Source: Kuenenia sp039794105
GTDB taxonomy: Bacteria > Planctomycetota > Brocadiia > Brocadiales > Brocadiaceae
Direction: 5' to 3'
Assembly: GCF_039794105.1 (NCBI RefSeq)
Contig: NZ_JBDIWA010000012.1
Location: forward strand, 1 to 64,000
Length of the DNA: 64,000 nt
The notes beneath the pieces were generated by a model, which worked only from the letters and a program-made list of their open reading frames with translations, ran no database searches and was not told the origin of the DNA. Shown here in pieces: positions 29,718 to 39,223 of the stretch. The stretch's first letter is position 1, and every line of letters starts with the position of its first letter. A program made the position numbers and the translations under genes.

Positions 29718-32429
29718 CTATGCAACAGGAACTGACGCATCCAGAATCTGCCGTATTTTATATAACAAACCAACGGGGGAAACCGGTTTGGGAACAAAAT
29801 GCAAGCCTTTTTCTATTATAATGCCGTCCGTATGCAGGATATCTTCACTATAACCGCTCATAAAAATAGTGTGTATTTTACTCGTTTCCTGCTGCATGAT
29901 TTCATATACTTCTTTCCCATTTTTCTTAGGCATAACTACATCTAAGACGGCAAGTCTGATACCCGCTTTATGTTTCCGGTATTTTTTAACGGCGTCGTCG
30001 CCATCCGCTGCGGCTATAACCTCATATCCATACATTTCCAGATATTTTTCCAGCACATGCCGCAGATCATCCTCATCTTCCGCCAGCAAAATCATTTCTT
30101 TTCCGGAAACATTATCGCTGCGTCCCGCCTCCGCTTTCATCAGCCCTTCTTCCTTCTCTGCCGCGGCTTTTCCTTTGTCTTTTAACAGGGGAAGATAGAG
30201 GGTAAAGGTGGTTCCTTTCCCGGGTTCGCTTGAACAGGTTACAAAGCCGCCGTGTTGCTCAACCATGCCATGCACCATGGAAAGGCCAAGCCCTGTACCT
30301 TTCCCCACTTCCTTCGTAGTAAAAAATGGCTCAAAGATCCTGTCTTTAATATCTTCACGGATTCCTGTTCCAGTATCCGAAATGGAAATTGCCATATATT
30401 CGCCCGGCTCCCTGTTGAATCCATGCATTTCCATAAAACAGGCATCTAATGCTTTTCTCTCACTGCTGACGTTTAACGTTCCTCCGTTGGGCATTGCATC
30501 TATTGCATTCGAATAAAGATTTATTAAAACCTGTTCAATTTGAGTACGATCCGCCAATACGTAACAATTTTTCCCTTTCACCAATATTTTAAAGCGTATA
30601 TTTTCCCGGAGTATTCCCGTTAAAAAATTTTCCGTATCGTTTATTATGCTATCCAATGGTATTTCCTGCAGATTAATCGTCTGCCTCCTGCTAAATGCAA
30701 GGAGGCTTTGGGTCAAATCCGCTGCCTTGTCCAATGATGAAAGTATGTTTTGTATGTACGTTTGGCATTTGGCGTTTACCACCGTATCCATTTTCAATAA
30801 ATTTGCATACCCCATAATTGCCATAAGGAGGTTATTAAAATTATGCGCAACACCGCTGGTAAGTCTTCCAACGGTTTCCAGTCTCTGTGCATGGATGAGA
30901 TGCTCTTTCAGTTTTTCTTTTTCTTCTTCAATACGTTTGTTTTGTGTAATATTTTCTACAATAACAATATGTGAATGCGGGGTTTCTCCCTTTTTCCACA
31001 TGGGAGAAGCGGTAATATTTACCCAAACAAGAGAACCATCTTTATGGATATAACGCTTTTCCCGCGAAAATTCCTGTAGTTCGCCTTTTTTCAATTTCTC
31101 CACATTCTCCAAACCTTCCTGAAGATCATCAGGATGGGTAATATCCTGACATGCTGTGGAAAGCATTGCCTCTTCCGAATAACCCGTTATTGAACAATAT
31201 TTTTTATTTACTTTGAGGAATTTACCGGTATTGGTATCAATAAGTGCAACACCGACCGCCGCCTGCTCAAATATTGCCCGAAAACGTTCTTCGCTTTCAC
31301 TTAGGGCACGATTCTTCTCCTGAATCTCCTGCGCCATAGTGTTAAAGCTCTGTGCAAGACTTCCAATCTCATCATTCCGTTTTATCAAAACTCTTTCTGA
31401 AAGATTGCCTGAGGCAAATGCCTCTGTTGTCATCTTTAATTTATTAATAGGGCAAGAAACTGATAGGGCAAAAAACACCCCAAAGATAATGGCGGATACT
31501 CCGCTTGCCGCGCCCGTTACGAGGGCGATTAACTTTATCGAATTTAAATGGGCAAACAATTCCGCTTTATCCATTTCCGCCAATAATACCCAGCTATATT
31601 CCTTTATATACCTACCCGCTCCAACTACCGGCACTCCACGGTAATCAGGATATACACCCGTAATGTCCTTCCCCGATTCCAGTATTTTGCGCACCGGTTC
31701 TGTATCCACTGCCTGTCTTATCGCGGCATTCTCAAAAAAACGGGAGTTAGTAATCATGACCTTATTTTTGTTTACCAGATATACTTCTCCTGTACTTCCC
31801 GATCCTTCATAACCGGTTGTTACCGTATTCAGTATTCCCACATCATAACAGTTAATGATCGTGCCTATCTTCTCATTGTTTTTTGAACGCCTTGAAGTTA
31901 AAGGAGCAGTTATCGAAAGGATATTTTTGTGTCCATACGGACAGAAATGGGCAGGGCCTACATACGCATTGCCGGGAAATAGCTTCATTCCTTCTGAGAA
32001 AATTTCCTGTCCGGAAATATCCTGCCCAATCCATTCTTTGTAAGTAGAAGCAACAACCATTCCCTTCATGTTTACAACAGATATCCCTTCGATATGTGAA
32101 TCCAACGGCTTTTTGTTGTTTGCCAGGTGCCTCGTTAACGATTTTACAAGTAAATCGTGAGAGGATATCCCACGGTTTATTTTTTCAAGATAGTCTCTTA
32201 TAAACCCATCAGAACTAAAATCGATCGTTCTGCCTTTTTTTGACTCTATAAGCGAGAGTAAATGGATTTTTTTTGATTGTGCCATCGCAGATAGCGCATC
32301 TATTTGGCGGGTACGAAGTTTCTCTCTGGCTGTAATATAATATACTGTTGAAATTACGCAGATTGGGATGAGCGATATGCAAAGTCCAAACGTTAATAAT
32401 TTCCCTTTAATCTTGTCAAAAATCATCAT
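29718..32429 (-). CDS. Membrane-bound hybrid sensor histidine kinase (dCache-HAMP-PAS-kinase-receiver)
   Basis: A 903-residue sensor. A membrane helix at 12-31, a periplasmic double-Cache domain (40-290, with STGEVYLVNKNKVMITNS) and a second helix at 300-323 are followed by HAMP (325-378), PAS (380-498), HisKA with GVAHNFNN (His529), HATPase with the N-box NLYSNAIDAMP (Asn641) and ISDTGTGI and GTGLGLSM, and a receiver with Asp830 in VLDVVMPKKNG and Lys881. The receiver may feed an Hpt protein elsewhere. Its Cache domain resembles that of the heme-motif sensor at 17330-18694 but has no CxxCH. No clear RBS precedes its ATG. Confidence 0.92.
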   Translation of the reverse strand: MMIFDKIKGKLLTFGLCISLIPICVISTVYYITAREKLRTRQIDALSAMAQSKKIHLLSLIESKKGRTIDFSSDGFIRDYLEKINRGISSHDLLVKSLTRHLANNKKPLDSHIEGISVVNMKGMVVASTYKEWIGQDISGQEIFSEGMKLFPGNAYVGPAHFCPYGHKNILSITAPLTSRRSKNNEKIGTIINCYDVGILNTVTTGYEGSGSTGEVYLVNKNKVMITNSRFFENAAIRQAVDTEPVRKILESGKDITGVYPDYRGVPVVGAGRYIKEYSWVLLAEMDKAELFAHLNSIKLIALVTGAASGVSAIIFGVFFALSVSCPINKLKMTTEAFASGNLSERVLIKRNDEIGSLAQSFNTMAQEIQEKNRALSESEERFRAIFEQAAVGVALIDTNTGKFLKVNKKYCSITGYSEEAMLSTACQDITHPDDLQEGLENVEKLKKGELQEFSREKRYIHKDGSLVWVNITASPMWKKGETPHSHIVIVENITQNKRIEEEKEKLKEHLIHAQRLETVGRLTSGVAHNFNNLLMAIMGYANLLKMDTVVNAKCQTYIQNILSSLDKAADLTQSLLAFSRRQTINLQEIPLDSIINDTENFLTGILRENIRFKILVKGKNCYVLADRTQIEQVLINLYSNAIDAMPNGGTLNVSSERKALDACFMEMHGFNREPGEYMAISISDTGTGIREDIKDRIFEPFFTTKEVGKGTGLGLSMVHGMVEQHGGFVTCSSEPGKGTTFTLYLPLLKDKGKAAAEKEEGLMKAEAGRSDNVSGKEMILLAEDEDDLRHVLEKYLEMYGYEVIAAADGDDAVKKYRKHKAGIRLAVLDVVMPKKNGKEVYEIMQQETSKIHTIFMSGYSEDILHTDGIIIEKGLHFVPKPVSPVGLLYKIRQILDASVPVA

Positions 32430-32508
32430 TTTTTTACCAAAAAGGTCTGTAAGAAATTTAAATCAGGTTGCCTTTTTAAAATACAAAAAACCAACGACAT
32501 TCATTTTT

Positions 32509-32577
32509 ACCCACCCCTCAATCCCCTCCCAGGAGAGGAATTATCAAATTCCCCTCTTGGGAGGGGCAGGGGTGGGT
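32509..32577. repeat. Inverted repeat ACCCACCCCTCAATCCCCTC
   Basis: The left arm ACCCACCCCTCAATCCCCTC pairs with the right arm GAGGGGCAGGGGTGGGT around a short AT-rich loop containing a second inverted pair (GAGGAATT / AATTCCCCTC). It is a strong hairpin just upstream of the hybrid kinase gene. Confidence 0.8.
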
Positions 32578-32818
32578 TTGTTTATTGATCAACTAAAAAT
32601 ATTGAAATTCCTATACTTTTAATTATGGAATAAATGCGACCTACTGTACATTTAAGATACTCCCTTGTCAAGAATCGAACAGCAGCTTAAAATAATCCAC
32701 TTTATTTGTCTCTTCCGCCTTACAACCTGGCGCAGCATTTGGCCGCAACCAAACTCGAAATGCGAATATCGAAATACGAAACAAATTCAAATGACAAAAA
32801 ACCCAATGCTCCAAACTT

Positions 32819-32846
32819 GTAGAGACGCACGGCCGTGCGTCTCTAC
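32819..32846. repeat. Palindrome GTAGAGACGCACGGCCGTGC...
   Basis: A perfect 28-base palindrome that reads GTAGAGACGCACGG and its complement. It shares outer bases with the ends of the 6104-6207 element but has a different core. Palindromes of this form are commonly dispersed in many bacterial genomes. Confidence 0.85.
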
Positions 32847-33254
32847 TAATCAATGCCTTACGGTGCTGCATTTTTGAAAAATGCGCATTAAAAACAAGAA
32901 GTTGCTGGATAGTAGCACAGATTTATTCCCTCCCGGCTTTGCTCAAAACACGTGTTTTTGTAACACTTTAGTTTTTTCATACATTCAATATCTGATGTTG
33001 TATATCACAGAAAAACTACGAAAAAAAGTTGTATTTACCTGTGTGTTTTACTATTATTCTGACTCCTCAAAAAAGAACCTGTTGTGTCACTTTGCAGGCG
33101 CATTTCCGATTTTTTATAAAAATGCAATTAGTATGGAAGGTTAATAGTAACTCAAGCTTCCAGCTTGAGGGTAAAATATCGCAAGCAGGATACTTGTGTT
33201 GCAAAGGTAAAACTTGTTTTTTAGTGTATATAGCTGAAAGGAGAGTGTATTGTC

Positions 33255-34166
33255 ATGTCCGCAAAATTAATTAAAGGTACAGAGATTGGCGAACAAATAT
33301 TAGAGGAAATTACCGGTGAAGTAGCGGAAATAAAGAAGAGACACGGCGTTGTTCCAGGCCTGGTAACAATCCTTGTCGGAGAAAACCCGGCATCCATGTC
33401 GTATGTAACCTTAAAAATCAAAACCGCTCACCGGGTGGGTTTTAAAGAGGTGCAGGATTCACAACCGGCGGATATTTCAGAAAAGAATCTTCTCGCCCTT
33501 ATTGAAAAGTACAACCACGACGATTCAATTCACGGCATCCTTGTCCAGCTTCCACTCCCGAAACATATTTATGAAAAGAAGGTGCTTAATGCCATTGATC
33601 CGGACAAGGATGTTGATGGGTTTCATCCCGTAAATGTCGGGCGTCTTATGATCGGAGGCAATGAGGTTAAATTCCCGCCCTGCACCCCCGCCGGCATTCA
33701 GGAATTGATTGTACGGTCAGGCGTTGAAACCCGCGGCGCGGAGGTGGTTGTGGTTGGGCGTTCTAACATTGTGGGAAAACCAATCGCGAATATGATGCTT
33801 CAGAAAGGGAAAGGGGCGGACGCTACGGTAACAATAGTCCATACACAAACAAGAAACATGGCGGAACACTGCAAACGCGCGGACGTCCTTATTGTTGCCG
33901 CAGGAGTTCCCGGGCTGGTAAAACCCGAATGGATAAAACCTGGCGCGTGTGTAATTGATGTGGGGGTAAACAGGGTAGGCGAAAAACCCAGCAAGAACGA
34001 CCCAAACAAAATGGTTGCTCTTTTAAAAGGAGATGTTGATTTTGAAGCGGCGAGTGAAATTGCAGGATTTATTACCCCTGTTCCCGGAGGAGTAGGCCCT
34101 ATGACCATTACAATGCTTATGAGAAATACCCTCAGGTCTCTGAAGTTTAAACTGGGGATAAAATAG
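33255..34166 (+). CDS. folD: Bifunctional methylene-THF dehydrogenase / methenyl-THF cyclohydrolase
   Basis: FolD interconverts methylene-, methenyl- and formyl-tetrahydrofolate, supplying one-carbon units. At 303 residues it is of normal length. The catalytic lysine lies in SYVTLKIKTAHRVG, followed by HGILVQLPLP, DVDGFHPVNVG, the nucleotide-binding VVVGRSNIVGKPIA and the C-terminal PVPGGVGPMTI signature. AAAGGAGAG precedes the ATG at good spacing. It stands alone, convergent with the SBBP gene. In an acetyl-CoA-pathway organism it would also serve carbon fixation, but that is inference. Confidence 0.97.
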   Translation: MSAKLIKGTEIGEQILEEITGEVAEIKKRHGVVPGLVTILVGENPASMSYVTLKIKTAHRVGFKEVQDSQPADISEKNLLALIEKYNHDDSIHGILVQLPLPKHIYEKKVLNAIDPDKDVDGFHPVNVGRLMIGGNEVKFPPCTPAGIQELIVRSGVETRGAEVVVVGRSNIVGKPIANMMLQKGKGADATVTIVHTQTRNMAEHCKRADVLIVAAGVPGLVKPEWIKPGACVIDVGVNRVGEKPSKNDPNKMVALLKGDVDFEAASEIAGFITPVPGGVGPMTITMLMRNTLRSLKFKLGIK

Positions 34167-34179
34167 AAAATTACGCTTT

Positions 34180-34232
34180 CATCCGGAGGTCGGAGGTCCG
34201 CGAAAAACACGGATCTCTGACTTCTGACTTCT
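34180..34232. repeat. Short heptad hairpin GGAGGTC / GACTTCT between convergent genes
   Basis: GGAGGTCGGAGGTCCGCG is followed after a short loop by CGGATCTCTGACTTCTGACT. The 7-mers are GGAGGTC (twice) and CTGACTT (twice), partially complementary. Lying between the stops of folD and the SBBP gene, it may act as a bidirectional terminator. Confidence 0.6.
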
Positions 34233-34241
34233 AACCTTACA

Positions 34242-37241
34242 CTATCGAGTTACTCTTACTTTCACTTTTGCCTTACTATTTGAGTCGCTTGACACAAACC
34301 TTGCCGTTGCATTTCCCCTCTTTACGCCCTCAATCGTAAACACAGCCTGTCCATTATCATCTGTGATTGCATTTTCCGGAGATATGGAAATATTGTTTCC
34401 TCCCTTAATGATTTCCCATATTACCAGCACACCATAGCGAGGGTCGCCACCCTTACATGCAACTGTTATCGTAACCGGTGCGGAAGAAGTACGGGCAATT
34501 TCCGTAATCTGCTGATCTGCAGATACAGTCTCCCTATTACACTGCGCTGACGTTTTGAATGACATTTCACTGCCGTACAACGTCCCCACGCTGTTTTTTG
34601 CTACCAGCCGGTAATAATACGTTGTACTGAAACTCAGGCTACTGACACTACTATTTATAGAAATATCATCATATCCGCCAACCGTTAGTTCTTCTGTTGT
34701 ATTATCATAAGAACCGCTCACCGTTCCATACTCAAACCATGCTATCGTTGACAGTCCGGCGGCATTAATTGTCCCGTGCAATGTAGCCGATTCAACGGTT
34801 ATATATAACGCCTCTCCCGTAGTTACTTCCCCATTTACCGAAAGTGAGCTGTCGAATCGTGATATAAATGCATTGCCCGACTCACTATTAAAACCGGCGC
34901 TATATGCTGCTTCTGTAACCGGGAAATCATTCGAATACGTTGAACCTGCAATATACACACCTCCGGCAGCACCCAAAACCATCGCGAGGGATTTATCATC
35001 ATCCGCCCCCCCAAGATACGTTGAAGCAAGCAGACTGGTCAGATCGCTGTTGAATTTTGAGAGAAACACATCCGCACTGCCGTTAAATGATTCGTCAAAA
35101 ACGTTAGCAGTTGTAGGAAAGTCTTCTGATTTGGTAATGCCAGTTACATACACATTATCTTCAGCATCTGTTGCTACTGCATACGCCTCTTCATAATCCG
35201 AGCCGCCAAGATAGGTTGATGCAAGCAGACTGGTTAAATCATCATTAAACTTCGATACAAAGACGTCTCCCCCATAATAAGACGAATCATATGCACCGGC
35301 AGTTGTGGGAAAATCCGCAGACTCTGTTGAACCTGTATAACCTGTTACATATACGTTTCCGCTTGAATCCAGCGCCAATGAATAAGCGCCGTCATAATCA
35401 TATCCACCAAGATAGGTTGAAGCAAGCAGGCTGGTCAGATCGCTGTTGAATTTCGAGAGAAACGCATCCGCACTGCCATTAAATGATTCGTCAAAAACGT
35501 CGTCAGTCACCGGAAAGTCTTCTGATTTGGTAATGCCCGTTACATACGCATTATTATTTGCATCAAGAGCAAGTGAATAGGCTCCGTCATACTCTGACCC
35601 TCCCAGATATGTCGAGGCCAGCAAACTGGTTAGACCATCATCGAATTTTGTGATAAAAACATCTCTGTATAAGCCGGAAGATGACGTATCGTAAGCGCCT
35701 TCGGTGGTGGGAAAGTTAGTAGAGGAGGTCATACCCGCTACATATACATTGCCGTTTATATCAATCGCCAGCGAGCGGGCTTCTTCACTATACGACCCGC
35801 CCAGATATGTTGACGCCAATAAACTGCCAAGATCACCGCTCAACTTCGACACAAAGGCATCACCGCCGGAATACGAGGCGTCATACGCATCTCCCGTTAC
35901 AGGAAAATCTTTTGAATAAGTAAAGCCCGCTATGTAGAGGTTATCTCCTGAATCAATCGCCAGTGCATGGGCATCTTCAGTATTAGAACCGCCAAGATAT
36001 GTTGAAGCAAGAAGACTCGTCAGGTCATTGCTGAATTTTGAGATAAAGACATCTTTATTACCGCTGGAAGAGGTTGCATATGCATCATCTGTCACAGGAA
36101 AGTCATCTGACATTGTTACTCCAAGAACAAACACATTATCATTTGAGTCCACTGCCAAAGACCTGCACTCTTCGTCAGAAGAACCTCCCAAAAAAGTAGA
36201 TGAAATCATAGGGTCAATGATGAGTTCCTTTGACCTGTCAAAATTACCCGTTCGGAAGCCATAGATAAATTTATCACCAATAGCGATTTCCGTTGTATTG
36301 TTTGCAAATGCAGGTTTCGCACCCTTACTATTTGCCGTTCTGCGCCATCCGTACTTCTTATTTTCTCCGGTACGACGCCCCCTGTTGTCTGATATCTTTT
36401 CACCCTCATGAAGATAATATGCCACAGGCACATCTACTTTTTTGCCGTTGATAATCTGATACGCAACAGGGCGCGAAAATGTTGCCATCCCGGTTTGTGT
36501 TTCAACCGCAAGTCCGCCATAATCATTAATTTTTAATGCGCTTCTTTCTGCCGTTTCAAGGAAAACCCTTATTTCGTCGGGGTTTGCCCCTGTTTTTACA
36601 TAAAACAGCTTTTCTACGGCATTTCCATACGCTTTTAATTTCAATTCTATCCCCTCGTACACCTCTCCCAGACTTACCATCCTGTAGCTTGAAATTGCGG
36701 ACATCCATTTCCCTGTGTCATCTCCCTTAAAATAATTGATCTTCGTTGCCGCCTCTTCTTCCCCTCGTATTCCGGATACGGTACTGCCCGCAAGTTTTTC
36801 CCGGAGAATGAAAAATCCCCTCTTTTCACCGTCAATGCCTTCCTTGCCGGAACTTTTCTCAATTGTTTCGGAGAAATCAGCGGGAGTCGTCTTGTTTTTA
36901 GCCTTACACGCACTTAATGCCTGTTTTTTTTGATGCTCCGGCAATACATACACCATCTCTCCGTTTTTTGTGACAAACACTGTGCCGCAGAAGATGTGCG
37001 TATAAAATGCCACCCGTTCATCCTGCTGCCCCTTGTTGACAATAAAAGGCATCTCCATTTTCACAATCTTTTCAACGGCTCTTTTGCCCTTTGTTTGCTG
37101 TCCGCTCCCGCCAAACAACTCATATTTGGAAACAGGCGTTTGTATATCAGGTTTCTCACCTGCTGAATATGCCTGTTTAAAAGAAAACACCCATAGTGCA
37201 ATGCATATCAAAAATGCCAACGCAACGTTCCTGTTCTTCAT
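34242..37241 (-). CDS. Exported SBBP-repeat beta-propeller surface protein
   Basis: A protein of about 999 residues with a signal peptide (MKNRNVALAFLICIALWVF, cleavage near AYSAG). After an N-terminal domain (MPFIVNKGQQDERVAFYTH, typical of SBBP proteins) come seven units of about 60 residues, each starting with ASTYLGG or a variant, with a SLAVDSNDNVFVLG-like core. They form a predicted beta-propeller. A fibronectin-type domain (TVESATLHGTINAAGLST to YYYRLVAKNSVGTLYGSE) and a bacterial Ig-like domain end the protein. The ATG at 37241 is chosen because the signal peptide begins there; the longer frame has none. A role at the surface or in binding is likely, but the ligand is unknown. Confidence 0.88.
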   Translation of the reverse strand: MKNRNVALAFLICIALWVFSFKQAYSAGEKPDIQTPVSKYELFGGSGQQTKGKRAVEKIVKMEMPFIVNKGQQDERVAFYTHIFCGTVFVTKNGEMVYVLPEHQKKQALSACKAKNKTTPADFSETIEKSSGKEGIDGEKRGFFILREKLAGSTVSGIRGEEEAATKINYFKGDDTGKWMSAISSYRMVSLGEVYEGIELKLKAYGNAVEKLFYVKTGANPDEIRVFLETAERSALKINDYGGLAVETQTGMATFSRPVAYQIINGKKVDVPVAYYLHEGEKISDNRGRRTGENKKYGWRRTANSKGAKPAFANNTTEIAIGDKFIYGFRTGNFDRSKELIIDPMISSTFLGGSSDEECRSLAVDSNDNVFVLGVTMSDDFPVTDDAYATSSSGNKDVFISKFSNDLTSLLASTYLGGSNTEDAHALAIDSGDNLYIAGFTYSKDFPVTGDAYDASYSGGDAFVSKLSGDLGSLLASTYLGGSYSEEARSLAIDINGNVYVAGMTSSTNFPTTEGAYDTSSSGLYRDVFITKFDDGLTSLLASTYLGGSEYDGAYSLALDANNNAYVTGITKSEDFPVTDDVFDESFNGSADAFLSKFNSDLTSLLASTYLGGYDYDGAYSLALDSSGNVYVTGYTGSTESADFPTTAGAYDSSYYGGDVFVSKFNDDLTSLLASTYLGGSDYEEAYAVATDAEDNVYVTGITKSEDFPTTANVFDESFNGSADVFLSKFNSDLTSLLASTYLGGADDDKSLAMVLGAAGGVYIAGSTYSNDFPVTEAAYSAGFNSESGNAFISRFDSSLSVNGEVTTGEALYITVESATLHGTINAAGLSTIAWFEYGTVSGSYDNTTEELTVGGYDDISINSSVSSLSFSTTYYYRLVAKNSVGTLYGSEMSFKTSAQCNRETVSADQQITEIARTSSAPVTITVACKGGDPRYGVLVIWEIIKGGNNISISPENAITDDNGQAVFTIEGVKRGNATARFVSSDSNSKAKVKVRVTR

Positions 37242-37309
37242 CTCAAAAATTCCCCTCCTCGGGTTCTTGCAAAGATATAGACATGGCATGCCATGTCCCT
37301 ACTATTATG

Positions 37310-38527
37310 TTATCGTAAATTAGGAATTTCCTCTGCGGTATAAAATGTGGCTTTAAAAATGGAATTATCAATCACATCTTCTTTATTCGCATAAAAATAA
37401 GGACTTACATATTCCCATACCACTTCCTTGTCGGATGTTACCTGAAATATGCGGCCAAAACACCCTTCGGTGATAAGGGTATTCCCGTTTGATAATCTTT
37501 GCGCTCCCGATATTGTAGGGCTGAAAAAATTAATTGCCGGCACATCACGGTATCGCCACACAATCTCTTTTGTATCCCGGTTTAGTTCTATTACCCTGGA
37601 ATAGGGGACGGGTTCAGACTTCCGCTGCTGTCCGTTGTCGAATACAAGTATATTGCCATTTTTAAGGATGCGTGGGTCATGCTGCTGGGCAAAGGTAGAG
37701 TGTCCGAGCTTCCAGACAAATTTCCCGGTATTCTTGTCAATAATTCCAACGGTAGAGATATTCCGGAAACTCACCATTACCTGGTTGTCCTCTTCTAACG
37801 GAACAACGGCATTTGCGTGCGTCCACTCATCCCTGGGGCAATTTGATTGAATAACATCCGTATCGAAATCAAGGTGATCCTTCGCATGCCACTTCCATAC
37901 CCGACTTCCATTCGCATCTACCTCTATAATAATATCCGCCCACATATCGCCTTTTTTGCCGGAACCTTCTGTCCCCCCTTGTACCTGGTCTCTTATCTCC
38001 GCCGGCAATTTTTCCACCGCCAGGTAAATGGCGCCTCCGGAAGAGGTACGCCTGCCGTCATGGTGATGGTAGGGATTGCGAAGCTCCCATACAATATTTC
38101 CTTTCCAGTCCACTTCCATCATAATGCCCCCTTTAAAACTGCTCCAGTTTGGCCACAGATCCCAGGCGCCGTCATCCTCCACCTGCCCGTTATAGAAAAG
38201 ATTGCCATTCGGCAGTAAATAGCCATATACACCGGGGGCATAAGGCAAATTCCACTGATGCGCCACCTTGCCGTCATTCGTATCAATAAGAAATACTTCG
38301 CCGCAGGTATTATTCATTGGAGTAAAAAGAACATATCCCATAGCAGCTTTTTCCCTGTCAATTGCAACAACGCCTGTGCGGCTAACCCTACGGAAGGTTT
38401 GCTGGTCTATCGTCAACTTATACGCCAGGTCATCGGCTTGTATGCCTTTACCTTGCCAGCCGCTAATCAATGCCGTGAAACCTAAAATATACATCGCTGT
38501 TTTTATTATTTGTTTTGAGCTTTTCAT
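37310..38527 (-). CDS. Exported arylsulfotransferase-family protein
   Basis: A 405-residue protein with a hydrophobic N-terminus that looks like a signal peptide (IIKTAMYILGFTALISGW). The body resembles ASST-type beta-propellers: GYVLFTPMNNTCGEVFLID, GYLLPNGNLFYNG, EVDWKGNIVWEL, EWTHANAVVPL, HDPRILKNGNILVFDNG and RVIELNRDTKEIVWRY. Bacterial ASSTs transfer sulfate between phenolic compounds in the periplasm through a histidine; here candidate histidines are in PYHHHDGRR and EWTHAN. It precedes the SBBP gene on the same strand by about 70 bases, and the two exported propeller proteins may be co-expressed. True substrate unknown. Confidence 0.82.
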   Translation of the reverse strand: MKSSKQIIKTAMYILGFTALISGWQGKGIQADDLAYKLTIDQQTFRRVSRTGVVAIDREKAAMGYVLFTPMNNTCGEVFLIDTNDGKVAHQWNLPYAPGVYGYLLPNGNLFYNGQVEDDGAWDLWPNWSSFKGGIMMEVDWKGNIVWELRNPYHHHDGRRTSSGGAIYLAVEKLPAEIRDQVQGGTEGSGKKGDMWADIIIEVDANGSRVWKWHAKDHLDFDTDVIQSNCPRDEWTHANAVVPLEEDNQVMVSFRNISTVGIIDKNTGKFVWKLGHSTFAQQHDPRILKNGNILVFDNGQQRKSEPVPYSRVIELNRDTKEIVWRYRDVPAINFFSPTISGAQRLSNGNTLITEGCFGRIFQVTSDKEVVWEYVSPYFYANKEDVIDNSIFKATFYTAEEIPNLR

Positions 38528-39223
38528 ACTCAGTTTTTCCTATAAAATGCCTTTGAGTTTATAATACAATCCTGCGGCAGATACAAAATATCTAGAATGC
38601 GAACGCTTTATTTTGACGGTTCAATTTGTAACAACAACCTAATGTTTTCTATTGTTGCCATGCCTCCTTTCCCCCTAAACTGGCATAGCCAGAACATATC
38701 AAGCACAAAATGGGAATTTGTTTTGGATTTCTGATTTCACAATTAAGGAAAATGGGATTGGGATGTTTTTGCTATTCTTTTACTATGCCAACACCCTATT
38801 TGCAAATAAAAAATGCCATAATACACCATAATGGCACAATGATTATTGCAACAATTTGTAACACTTTAGTTTTTCAAAAAATTCCAATAATAGCGCTGTT
38901 TTCCACACGATGCAGGGACGACAGACAACGGACATCCTTCGTCTCTCGTCTCTCGTCTCTCGTCTCTCGTCTCTCGTTTCTCGTCTTTCATCTCCTGTCT
39001 CTCATGCTTCGTCTCTCGCTCTTACGTTTTTCAAAAAACTAAAGTGTTACAATCCCACTTGCCTTGTACTATATTGCCGATAACGGCAAGCAGGACCTTG
39101 CATCCGCTTTGTCAAATTGATACACTTCCCACGTTGGAGGAGAAAACCTGTTTTTTACAGAGTTTTTCAGAAAATCACCTTATTGCCAATCGCTCAATTT
39201 TTTTAAAAGGCCACGTTAAGCAG
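38528..39223. other. Divergent spacer between ASST-like gene and coaB
   Basis: Apart from the element at 38847-39053, this spacer holds AAACTGGCATAGCCAGAAC and AAGCACAAAATGGGAATTTG text (38674-38742) of the composite family. The region 39054-39223 reads through in the coaB frame but is not conserved CoaB sequence. No clear promoter was found. Confidence 0.6.
38847..39053. repeat. Inverted-repeat element enclosing a TCTCGTC heptad array
   Basis: The ends TGTAACACTTTAGTTTTTCA (near 38854) and TTTTTCAAAAAACTAAAGTG with TTACA (39027-39052) are inverted copies. Inside, at 38938-39015, is a run of TCTCGTC heptads with variants (TTTCGTC, TTTCATC). The end sequence alone recurs near 2248, 32957, 48798 and 55984. 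It is a MITE-like element carrying its own heptad array. Confidence 0.8.

Larger units (their letters stand above)
32430..33254. other. Divergent spacer between hybrid kinase and folD
   Basis: This 0.8-kb region holds the inverted repeat at 32509-32577, TTCG-type heptads at about 32750-32790, the GTAGAGACGCACGGCCGTGC element at 32819-32846, a TAACACTTTAGTTTTTTC block near 32957 and a CTCAAGCTTCCAGCTTGAG palindrome near 33150. folD's RBS (AAAGGAGAG) is near 33237. Short frames at 32665-32877 are composed of repeat. No promoter is clear enough to call. Confidence 0.6.

Noticed and set aside
33150..33254. Tetrahydrofolate riboswitch upstream of folD
   Set aside because: The spacer has a CTCAAGCTTCCAGCTTGAG palindrome but none of the conserved THF aptamer sequence.
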